From an uncultured Lentisphaeria bacterium (GTDB lineage: Bacteria; Verrucomicrobiota; Lentisphaeria; Victivallales; Victivallaceae): a stretch of DNA of 7,278 nucleotides. The notes under the pieces were generated by a model. The model was not told where the DNA came from and made no database searches. It saw only the letters and a list, made by a program, of their open reading frames with translations. Where the stretch lies: positions 1 through 7,278 of the forward strand of contig CAIJKT010000193.1 in assembly GCA_903821255.1 (NCBI GenBank), in the 5' to 3' direction. Of the stretch, positions 1-5,088 are shown in pieces. Position 1 is the stretch's first letter. The number at the start of each line of letters is the position of its first letter. The position numbers and the translations under genes are program-made.

Positions 1-222
1 CAGCCGGAAATGTATCCAGCGCCCTTCTTTCCTGCTTGCCAGCACCCCGGCATTAACCAATATGGAAAGATGACGGGAGGCGGTAGCGCCGGCAATTCCA
101 AGGAATTCCGTGATTACACACGCGCACAGTTCGTCGTACTCCAGCAACGCCGCGACTATCTTAAGCCGGTTGCCGTCCGCCAAAGCCTTGGTCACCTTTA
201 ATGTTTTATCAAAATCAGTCAT
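1..222 (-). CDS. ArsR/SmtB-family transcriptional repressor, N-terminal part (gene runs off the left edge)
   Basis: An open frame begins at an ATG at 222 and stays open to the window edge, giving the first 74 residues. They form a typical ArsR winged helix-turn-helix: an N-terminal helix with KALADGNRLKI (about 12-22), the ELCAC motif (31-35), the recognition helix GATASRHLSIL (44-54), and the start of the wing (SRKEGRWIHFRL, 63-74). The CxC pair (C33, C35) sits where arsenic/antimony-sensing ArsR proteins carry ELCVCDL. The third thiol of the classical site is a Thr here (T38), so sensing may use two Cys or a ligand beyond the window. No strong Shine-Dalgarno is visible. Its own promoter and palindrome lie just upstream, so it probably autoregulates and leads a further leftward transcript outside the window. 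Family assignment is secure; the inducer is inferred. Confidence 0.9.
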   Translation of the reverse strand, partial: MTDFDKTLKVTKALADGNRLKIVAALLEYDELCACVITEFLGIAGATASRHLSILVNAGVLASRKEGRWIHFRL

Positions 223-242
223 ATTTCAGATTTTTCCATATT

Positions 243-268
243 TATATTTAGCTATATAACTAAATATA
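243..268. promoter_or_regulatory. Candidate ArsR operator: 9-bp perfect inverted repeat with 8-nt spacer
   Basis: TATATTTAG at 243-251 is the exact inverse of CTAAATATA at 260-268, separated by 8 nt. The repeat lies 21 bp upstream of the arsR-family start codon and overlaps the predicted -10. AT-rich dyads over the promoter are the usual binding sites of ArsR/SmtB dimers. The match is seen directly; binding by this regulator is inferred. Confidence 0.65.
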
Positions 269-291
269 CTGTTATGCCTTATTTTTCGCAA
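263..291 (-). promoter_or_regulatory. Predicted sigma70-like promoter of the arsR-family gene
   Basis: Reading leftward, TTGCGA (291-286, 4 of 6 to TTGACA) is followed by a 17-nt spacer and TATATT (268-263, 5 of 6 to TATAAT). Transcription would start near 256, inside the inverted repeat, giving a leader of roughly 35 nt. Overlap with the dyad fits repression by steric block. Confidence 0.55.
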
Positions 292-354
292 GTGGGCTTA
301 TTAAAAAATCGTTAATTTTACATGCGGTGCAATAAATTGTTGTGCAATTTAAAT

Positions 355-807
355 TTATTCCTCAATGAAAATTTCCGGTTCCACAATGATCTCTGACTTG
401 ATCGAATTGGCGACAAGACTATATTTCTGCGCCGCCTGAAGAGCCCGGCGTACCCGGTTTTCGATAACACTTTTGAGTTCGCCATTTGTCGCGACACGGA
501 TCACCGGATGAAAGCACAGACGGGTGAAAATTTCCGTCCGGTCGATCTCGATCAACTTGGTACCATCGGTGCGGCATTCATAGGATATCAATTTCAATTT
601 AAACCGTTCCGTTGCCCAGATGAACATCAGCATGACACATGTATTCGCAGCGGCTACAAACGCATCCTCCGGAGTCAGAACTCCTGCATGGCCCTGCGCG
701 TCAGGCGGAGCAGAAAACTTCATTTCCGGCCCGTTTCCCATAATGAGATGTCCCCAGTGATCGCCGGTCCAGCGGACGTTTGTGGAATATGTTGCGGTCT
801 TGCTCAT
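355..807 (-). CDS. OsmC/Ohr-like family protein lacking the second conserved cysteine
   Basis: The product has 150 residues, about the usual OsmC size. The family core helix is seen as TPEDAFVAAANTCVMLMF (45-62), with C57 at the peroxidatic position. OsmC and Ohr proteins reduce organic hydroperoxides with a Cys pair. Here the second site, in the motif KYSLVANSI (128-136), is Ser130 (codon AGT, one base from TGT). C78 and C98 are at non-standard places. Classical peroxidase chemistry is therefore doubtful, and a thiol-carrier, sulfur-transfer or C57-only role is possible (inference). The ATG at 807 overlaps the upstream DGC gene stop as ATGA and has AGGAGG seven bases upstream (815-820), so the start is firm. 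It is the last gene of the cassette before the arsR-like gene. Confidence 0.85.
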   Translation of the reverse strand: MSKTATYSTNVRWTGDHWGHLIMGNGPEMKFSAPPDAQGHAGVLTPEDAFVAAANTCVMLMFIWATERFKLKLISYECRTDGTKLIEIDRTEIFTRLCFHPVIRVATNGELKSVIENRVRRALQAAQKYSLVANSIKSEIIVEPEIFIEE

Positions 808-1529
808 AATTTTTCCTCCTCATTCAAGAACTTTGTGTATTCGACTAAAATTACTCTTCGGTAGTTCTCCTCGTCTTCCACTGACACGGGATTATAGATT
901 TTTACCATCTCCAGCATTTCCAGAATTACATCTGAGTCCGGCTTGCGGTTAGCATCTCGAAATTTCTTGAAGATGAGAGGCAGCGCCAAAAGTTCGACAG
1001 TCTTCTCCTTAATGACAAGTTTTGTCACAGGAATACCTGATCCGCACGAACAGGTCACCAGCTTTTCGGGCTGTTCTGCATTAGAAGCATCGGTCGCGCC
1101 AGTCGCAGTAGAATGTCCATCTTTGCCGAGAACTTTATCCACCAGTTCCGCCAGACGTTTGGCGGTCGCATCTACTGCCTTTTCCCCTGTGTCATTCAGA
1201 TGCCGCCGGCCTTCGGGCTTGGACAATCCAAGTTCTTTGACGAGTTCCGTAACGACTATGCTCGCCGCAGGTTTGCCGGAGTACATTTCGGTTGCGCGTG
1301 CGGCGCACCGCAAGTCGCAGCCGTCCACGGTAATAGTTGGATGGAAGCGGGCAAAGGTACGGTCTCCTTCGCCGCCCGCAAGAAAAAGCGGCAGGCAAAT
1401 AGTTACCGTATCATTGGGCCGCAACTCGTGCAACACCTTGAGCGCGGCAAGCCGCGTCACCGTCCCCTCGGCCAACTCTTCGCCCGAACAGGCGACGATT
1501 CCTGCCTTAATTCCCGGTAAATTAACCAT
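804..1529 (-). CDS. DGC-domain putative zinc-binding protein with extra C-terminal module
   Basis: 241 residues when started at the ATG at 1529. An in-frame ATG at 1559 exists, but AAGGAGG (1541-1535) lies five bases before 1529 and decides the start. Residues 8-135 are a DGC domain, a family named for its central Asp-Gly-Cys and thought to bind zinc through four cysteines. The likely ligands are C14 (VACSG), C45 (TICLP), C71 and C75 (DGCDLRC). A low-complexity linker (about 137-156) leads to a second module (157-241). This begins CSCGSG (C160, C162), continues with a strand-helix pattern and ends in KIYNPVS and an acidic/aromatic helix. I do not recognise this module with certainty; it may also occur as a small stand-alone protein. 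The gene overlaps the preceding DGC gene by 8 nt and the osmC-like gene by 4 nt, so its translation is probably coupled to both. Biochemical function is unknown. Confidence 0.82.
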   Translation of the reverse strand: MVNLPGIKAGIVACSGEELAEGTVTRLAALKVLHELRPNDTVTICLPLFLAGGEGDRTFARFHPTITVDGCDLRCAARATEMYSGKPAASIVVTELVKELGLSKPEGRRHLNDTGEKAVDATAKRLAELVDKVLGKDGHSTATGATDASNAEQPEKLVTCSCGSGIPVTKLVIKEKTVELLALPLIFKKFRDANRKPDSDVILEMLEMVKIYNPVSVEDEENYRRVILVEYTKFLNEEEKL

Positions 1530-1944
1530 TGCGGCCTCCTTTCGCTTTAATTTCGACAACGATTTCAGCGATTTCCTGAGCCATGACTTTTGCCAGTTGA
1601 ATGCCTTGGTCGTTCAACTCGGCTATCCCCTCGGGTTTCAACTCCTTGTGACGGCGAAAAGCATCAAACACGGTCATTTCGCTTGCGACAGTACCGCCGC
1701 TCTCTTTGACCATTTTAGTGGCGCACATCTGTTTGCATCCGTCGATGGTCACAGCCGGGTTTTGAGAAACAATGTTTCGCGCTTGGTCATCACCCAGCAC
1801 CAGCTTGGACAATGCAACGAGACACGTATCGCCAGGATTCAAGTTGTCGCACACCTCATAGGCGGCCTCGCGGCTTACCGTGCCGAACGGCTTTCCGATG
1901 CCGCTGCACGGTACGATAACAATCTTTTGTTTTTTACCACTCAT
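1522..1944 (-). CDS. DGC-domain putative zinc-binding protein (short paralogue)
   Basis: 140 residues from the ATG at 1944, a single DGC domain. Features are IVIVPCSGIGKPFGTVSR (8-25), C32, C41 (GDTCL), DGCKQMC with C70 and C74, and a C-terminal helical part with ELKPEGIAELNDQG (101-114). It aligns along its whole length with the first half of the next gene, so the two are tandem paralogues; C41 corresponds loosely to C45 there. The frame extends upstream to an ATG at 2031, but 1944 starts at the family-like N-terminus, forms an ATGA overlap with the lipoyl-protein stop and has GAAGGG three bases upstream. Known for the family: conserved Cys, putative zinc binding, no established reaction. 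Position after a lipoyl carrier and thioredoxin suggests work on thiols, sulfur or metals (inference). Confidence 0.85.
   Translation of the reverse strand: MSGKKQKIVIVPCSGIGKPFGTVSREAAYEVCDNLNPGDTCLVALSKLVLGDDQARNIVSQNPAVTIDGCKQMCATKMVKESGGTVASEMTVFDAFRRHKELKPEGIAELNDQGIQLAKVMAQEIAEIVVEIKAKGGRNG
1535..1541 (-). promoter_or_regulatory. Strong Shine-Dalgarno deciding the start of the long DGC gene
   Basis: AAGGAGG on the minus strand lies five bases upstream of the ATG at 1529 and inside the 3' end of the previous gene. It favours that ATG over the in-frame ATG at 1559, which would add ten basic, poorly conserved-looking residues. Confidence 0.7.
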
Positions 1945-2402
1945 GATCCCTTCAATTCCTTTTCCACTTCGGATTTTACTGCGGCTAAGTACGCCTGCGG
2001 ATTCAGGAGTTTCGCACAATCGGCCTCCCATTCTCCGGTTTCAATCTCCGCGATCCACCCCTTCTCATATGGCTCCTGATTAACCAGTTCCGGGTTCGCA
2101 TCAAGCGCAGGGTTGATTTCCATTACAGTGCCATTGACAGGAGACGGCAGCACCAGGACTGTTTTCATTGTTTCGACATCGGCAAAATCATCCCCTGTTG
2201 CGAGCTTGGTTCCGACAGGTTTTGCCGTTACGAATGTCACGTCCCCGCTATGCTGCTGAAGGTAGTCAGTGAGTCCGACCCGTACCCGGTTCTTCCCCTG
2301 CGGCTGCATCCAAAAGGCCCATACGCCTCCTTCGCTGTAATAGCGGTCGGTCGGTATGCGAAACGTGAACTTGTCTAATGTAATCTTCAGATCGTTTGGC
2401 AT
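1941..2402 (-). CDS. GcvH-like lipoyl-carrier protein (non-canonical context)
   Basis: 153 residues, slightly longer than the usual 125-130 of glycine-cleavage H protein. The H-protein signature is plain: VRVGLTDYLQQHSGDVTFV (41-58), the lipoyl hairpin DFADVETMKTV with the candidate lipoylated Lys at K80, then PSPVNGTVMEINPAL (86-100) and NPELVNQEPYEKGWIAEIE (103-121). The N-terminus (YYSEGGVWAFWMQPQG) differs from the common H-protein opening. No gcvT, gcvP, lipoate ligase or synthase lies in the window, so a glycine-cleavage role is unlikely. Non-GCS H-like proteins are known: LbpA of the sHdr sulfur-oxidation pathway and GcvH-L in SirTM operons. AGGAG lies six bases before the ATG (2409-2413). 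The gene is 14 nt after the small thioredoxin and overlaps the next gene by ATGA. The lipoyl dithiol may be the substrate or partner of the neighbouring thioredoxin and Cys proteins (inference). Confidence 0.88.
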   Translation of the reverse strand: MPNDLKITLDKFTFRIPTDRYYSEGGVWAFWMQPQGKNRVRVGLTDYLQQHSGDVTFVTAKPVGTKLATGDDFADVETMKTVLVLPSPVNGTVMEINPALDANPELVNQEPYEKGWIAEIETGEWEADCAKLLNPQAYLAAVKSEVEKELKGS

Positions 2403-2416
2403 AGTATTCTCCTGCC

Positions 2417-2650
2417 TTATGATAACATTTTTTTAATTTCATCCAATGATGGCACGCGCCCCGCGACTTTCACCACTCCGTCCACTACCAGGGCAGGCGT
2501 CATTAACACTCCGAAGGTTATGATTTTCTGGATGTCTGTAATTTTTTCCAGGCGGTATTCCAGACCCATAGCCTTGGCCGCCTGCTCAGTTGTCTCTGCC
2601 AATGCGGCACACTTGGGACAACCTGCTCCGAGAATTTGCAAAGTTTTCAC
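2417..2650 (-). CDS. Small thioredoxin-fold redox-active disulfide protein (CPKC)
   Basis: 77 residues, matching the short thioredoxin-like family of about 75-80 residues (thioredoxin_3 / redox-active disulfide protein 2). The active site is GAGCPKCAAL with C11 and C14 directly after the first strand. The cis-Pro loop is LMTPALVVDG (49-58), followed by the strand VVKVAGRVPS and a last helix. No signal peptide is present, so it acts in the cytoplasm. The start codon is GTG at 2650, backed by AAGGAGG four bases upstream (2655-2661). The gene begins a tight cluster with the lipoyl protein, DGC pair and OsmC-like gene. It is a plausible dithiol exchanger for lipoamide or for DGC cysteines (inference). 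Confidence 0.9.
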   Translation of the reverse strand: MKTLQILGAGCPKCAALAETTEQAAKAMGLEYRLEKITDIQKIITFGVLMTPALVVDGVVKVAGRVPSLDEIKKMLS

Positions 2651-2761
2651 AACTCCTCCTTTCCACCTGTTCGGTGGTTTTTGTTTTAACTGACGGAACC
2701 TTTTTATCGGTTAGCGTCTCTAAATATGTTATTATATTCTGCCATAATTCGTTTCATCTTC
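2651..2761 (-). promoter_or_regulatory. 111-bp intergenic region with a possible internal promoter
   Basis: This is the longest gap inside the main array. On the minus strand a perfect TATAAT lies at 2736-2731, but no good TTGACA-like box is found 15-18 nt upstream (the 17-nt position reads AGATGA), so activity would be weak or activator-dependent. ATATTTAG, the octamer that forms each half of the arsR dyad, occurs just downstream (2727-2720). The leader would be about 74 nt and contains the small CCACC/GGTGG hairpin next to the ribosome-binding site. The region could let the 2650-355 cassette be expressed separately. Confidence 0.3.
2655..2661 (-). promoter_or_regulatory. Strong Shine-Dalgarno supporting a GTG start
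   Basis: AAGGAGG on the minus strand, spaced four bases from GTG at 2650-2648; the purine run continues to 2653. A 5-bp hairpin (CCACC/GGTGG, 2663-2677) lies directly upstream and may influence access to this site, but it is short. Confidence 0.7.
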
Positions 2762-3094
2762 TTATTCCGACATTATTTGTATTAATATGTCTTTAGGCAA
2801 AGCAAGCCCTGCCGCAACTTGCATTGCCTTGAAAAGCCCGACAGGGACGGCGCAACCGGCACAGCATCCTTTGAGCGTTGCGCGTGTCCTTGATAGGATC
2901 ACGCTTTCGCCTGACGGATTGATTTCCTCAAACGCATCAATGGGACCGGCTTCCTTGATTGCCCTGGCAAGAGCCTGGATTTTCTCGCACGGAGATTCAA
3001 TCGCAAGCTCAACAAGCTGTCCATCCTCACATTTGGCCTCCGCATTTGTTATGAATCCACAGATACCGGCATTGACAGAAACTTTAGCGTTCAT
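2762..3094 (-). CDS. Small conserved-looking cysteine-rich protein (DUF6951-like?), unknown function
   Basis: 110 residues from the ATG at 3094. The frame could start at a TTG at 3124, but AGAGG lies five bases before the ATG (3104-3100) and the residues added upstream are only a lysine-rich tail. Visible motifs: VNAGICGFITNAEAKC (7-22), an ESPCEKI segment (about 34-40), a GCCAGCAVPVG cluster near 80-90, and a C-terminal AAGLALPKDILIQI. The strictly spaced cysteines, including CCxxC, look like a metal, Fe-S or thiol site. From memory it resembles the DUF6951 family of anaerobes and archaea; I cannot verify this. No signal peptide or membrane segment. It follows the ABC ATPase gene by 51 nt and precedes the thioredoxin gene by 111 nt. 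Confidence 0.75.
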   Translation of the reverse strand: MNAKVSVNAGICGFITNAEAKCEDGQLVELAIESPCEKIQALARAIKEAGPIDAFEEINPSGESVILSRTRATLKGCCAGCAVPVGLFKAMQVAAGLALPKDILIQIMSE

Positions 3095-3145
3095 ATAAAC
3101 CTCTACTTTTTTAATTTTTCGCAAATATACCGAATCCCGGATATT

Positions 3146-3880
3146 CTACCTTTGAACTTTTTTGTTCCTGATCTCTTCGTTCAGAGCCTGGCTGATCTTC
3201 AACAGCCCGTCTTCCATTTCAAAAGCATGGTCAAATACATCCAGAGCTCGATGATCGTGAGTAACAACAATTACTCCGGTGTTTTGTTCATGCGCAACAT
3301 TGCGGAACAATTCCATCACTTGACGACCGCGGACGCTGTCCAGTGCGGCAGTGGGTTCGTCGGCCAACAGCAGACTCGGCCGATTAACCAGCGCCCGTGC
3401 GATTGCAACCCGCTGTTGTTGTCCGCCTGAAAGCTTGGATGGCAAGTGGTTTGCTCTGTCAGCAACACCAAGGTATTCAAGCAACTCCATGGTCCGTTTT
3501 CTAGCCTCGCGAGGAGAGGCGTCGTTGATTTCCATCGCCAGTTGCACGTTTTCCACCGCCGTCAGAAATGGAATCAGGTTGGCTTTTTGAAAAATAAATC
3601 CCAAATGTTTACGGCGAAAAACACGGGCATCCACCAGCAGACGACCGTCAAAGACAACTTTCCCTTCAATCACGATGCGTCCGGCATCCGGCGGGCGGAT
3701 CAATCCCAATGCGGTCAGCAGCGTCGATTTTCCGGCTCCGCTGGGTCCCAGTAAGGCCGCAACCTCGCCGCGAGCAATGCTCAAACCCACGTTCCGGAGT
3801 GCAATTACTTCAGTATTGCCGCTGCCGTATATCTTGGTCAGTCCGGATGCTTCGACCACTAAATCCTGATTATTTCTCAT
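3146..3880 (-). CDS. ABC exporter ATP-binding protein, DevA/LolD/MacB type
   Basis: 244 residues, the usual size of a LolD/DevA nucleotide-binding subunit. All ATPase motifs are intact: Walker A GPSGAGKS (45-52), Q-loop FQ (Q98), signature LSGGQ (150-154) preceding [10 protein letters not shown], Walker B LLLADE (170-175), a D-loop SALD-type segment TAALDS (177-182), and the H-loop VVTH (H208). The ATG at 3880 overlaps the permease stop as ATGA and has GAGGTG five bases upstream. It would power the adjacent permease at the cytoplasmic face. Gene order adaptor-permease-ATPase matches DevBCA-type exporters. Substrate is not deducible from the ATPase. Confidence 0.93.
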   Translation of the reverse strand: MRNNQDLVVEASGLTKIYGSGNTEVIALRNVGLSIARGEVAALLGPSGAGKSTLLTALGLIRPPDAGRIVIEGKVVFDGRLLVDARVFRRKHLGFIFQKANLIPFLTAVENVQLAMEINDASPREARKRTMELLEYLGVADRANHLPSKLSGGQQQRVAIARALVNRPSLLLADEPTAALDSVRGRQVMELFRNVAHEQNTGVIVVTHDHRALDVFDHAFEMEDGLLKISQALNEEIRNKKVQR

Positions 3881-5088
3881 GATAACACCTCGCCCGGATC
3901 AACCCGGAGAGCCTTGCCGATACCCAGCAGGCTGGACAACACGGAGATTGCCAGGACTATCACCGCCAGTTGCACCAAGTCGTCCGGCATAATCACCACC
4001 CGGCGCGGAAAATGGGGAAAAAGCCACTGACCGATAAAATAAGCGATACCAAAGCCAAGACCGCCCAGCAGTAACGCCTGTTGCAGAATCAGCCCAAGAA
4101 TCACCCGGTTTCTCGCGCCCATCAGTTTAAGCATGGCAATGTCATGAATTTTATCCAGCGTCAAAGTATAAAGAATCAAGGCCATGATTACAGCCGACAC
4201 AATAATGAGCAGGACTCGAAAAAGCCCCAGTTGGCGGCGGGCTTTGTCAACCATGCCGCGCAATAGTAATTGCCGCTGGCCGTCATGACTGTAAACGGAG
4301 ACATCCGGCCAGGCGGAGATTTTTGCAGCAACGGCCATCGGATCATAGCCGGGGATGACATTCACCAGTATGGCGCTCACCATTGAAGCACCGAGCGCTG
4401 GAATTCCGGCTGAACTACCGGCGGCGCGTTCGGCCATTTGCGGATTGGTGCTGCCCATGTCAATCGCTTGCAGCCGGTTGACGCGAGCGGTCCGCTCATT
4501 GCGGATGGCTTCTCCTGATAAATCAAACTGTACAGACTGGGCATCGGTACGGGTCAGAAAAGCCATTGAATCTCCTGAAGACGAACTCATACGATGGGTC
4601 AGCCCGACTACCGTATAGATATTCTTTCCCAGCGGAATCCTGTCGCCCGGCGTCAAGCCGGATGATTTGTCAACCACCATTTCATAATGGGCTTGTCCCA
4701 AACCTCTGCCAGCAATGAGCGGCAGCCATTGTCCGCGATCCGCAGGCCATGATAGTCCTTGAATGGTTAGCCGTAATGGCTTTCCACGGTATTCCCGCTG
4801 AATAGTGTGTGAAATGAAACTGTTGGCGCACAGGACACCGGGAACGGATAAAACCCTGTCTTCCACATTGCGCGGCAACCGGGAAAGCTCTGCGAATGGA
4901 CCACGAGTTCCCTTCTGCACCACCCATAGATCGGCATTCACGCGATCCACCAGCAGCGTAGCTTCCTCCACCAATCCCCGGTAGATCCCGCCCATGCCCA
5001 TAACCAGCGTCAACAGCAAACCAATACCAAAGGTCGTTAATACGAACCGGCCTAAGTTATGCTTGATGTCTTTGACCGCCAGATTCAT
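3877..5088 (-). CDS. ABC exporter permease, DevC/MacB-like (FtsX fold)
   Basis: 403 residues with the MacB/FtsX layout: TM1 at about 14-36, a large periplasmic domain (about 38-288), then three TM segments at about 290-310, 333-355 and 371-392. The intracellular loop DKIHDIAMLKLMGARNRVI (312-330) is the family hallmark that couples to the ATPase, and RVDPGEVLS is the classical C-terminus. Type VII (MacB-like) permeases usually drive mechanotransmission to a periplasmic adaptor and outer-membrane duct rather than carry substrate through the membrane core. Overlaps by ATGA exist on both sides, with the adaptor gene upstream and the ATPase downstream. Its own ribosome-binding site is weak (AAGG about 11 bases upstream), so translation probably depends on the adaptor gene. 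Only one Cys (C87), so no sign of redox activity. Confidence 0.92.
   Translation of the reverse strand: MNLAVKDIKHNLGRFVLTTFGIGLLLTLVMGMGGIYRGLVEEATLLVDRVNADLWVVQKGTRGPFAELSRLPRNVEDRVLSVPGVLCANSFISHTIQREYRGKPLRLTIQGLSWPADRGQWLPLIAGRGLGQAHYEMVVDKSSGLTPGDRIPLGKNIYTVVGLTHRMSSSSGDSMAFLTRTDAQSVQFDLSGEAIRNERTARVNRLQAIDMGSTNPQMAERAAGSSAGIPALGASMVSAILVNVIPGYDPMAVAAKISAWPDVSVYSHDGQRQLLLRGMVDKARRQLGLFRVLLIIVSAVIMALILYTLTLDKIHDIAMLKLMGARNRVILGLILQQALLLGGLGFGIAYFIGQWLFPHFPRRVVIMPDDLVQLAVIVLAISVLSSLLGIGKALRVDPGEVLS

Larger units (their letters stand above)
223..354. other. 132-bp AT-rich intergenic region between the osmC-like and arsR-like genes
   Basis: It contains the arsR promoter and dyad listed separately. 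Nearer the osmC-like stop there is a 7-bp stem TAAATTG/CAATTTA with a 5-nt loop (333-351), and GTGCAAT occurs twice as a direct repeat (327-333 and 342-348). On the minus strand a weak A/T-only hairpin (AAAAT/ATTTT) runs into a T-rich tract near 301-320 and might end the main transcript, but it has no GC stem. No gene is visible here. Confidence 0.5.

Noticed and set aside
301..351. Rho-independent terminator after the osmC-like gene
   Set aside because: Only A/T-rich stems of 5-7 bp are present; none combines a GC-rich stem with an immediate T run, so it is described within the intergenic region rather than called.
943..2079. Long plus-strand open frame of 378 codons
   Set aside because: It lies antisense to the two DGC genes and the end of the lipoyl gene, its product is low-complexity Ser/Ala/Arg-rich without recognisable motifs, and the opposite strand carries clear families with good ribosome-binding sites.
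1941..2402. Canonical glycine-cleavage H protein (gcvH)
   Set aside because: The fold and lipoyl site fit, but the divergent N-terminus and the absence of gcvT/gcvP or lipoylation genes do not support the gene symbol.
2663..2677. CCACC/GGTGG hairpin as terminator or riboswitch
   Set aside because: The 5-bp stem has no following T run and too little surrounding structure for any known riboswitch; it is merely noted beside the ribosome-binding site.
281..3124. 11-nt repeat TTGCGAAAAAT at 291-281 and 3124-3114 (minus strand)
   Set aside because: A few 11-nt matches are expected by chance in 7 kb, and the second copy has no -10 box at a proper distance.
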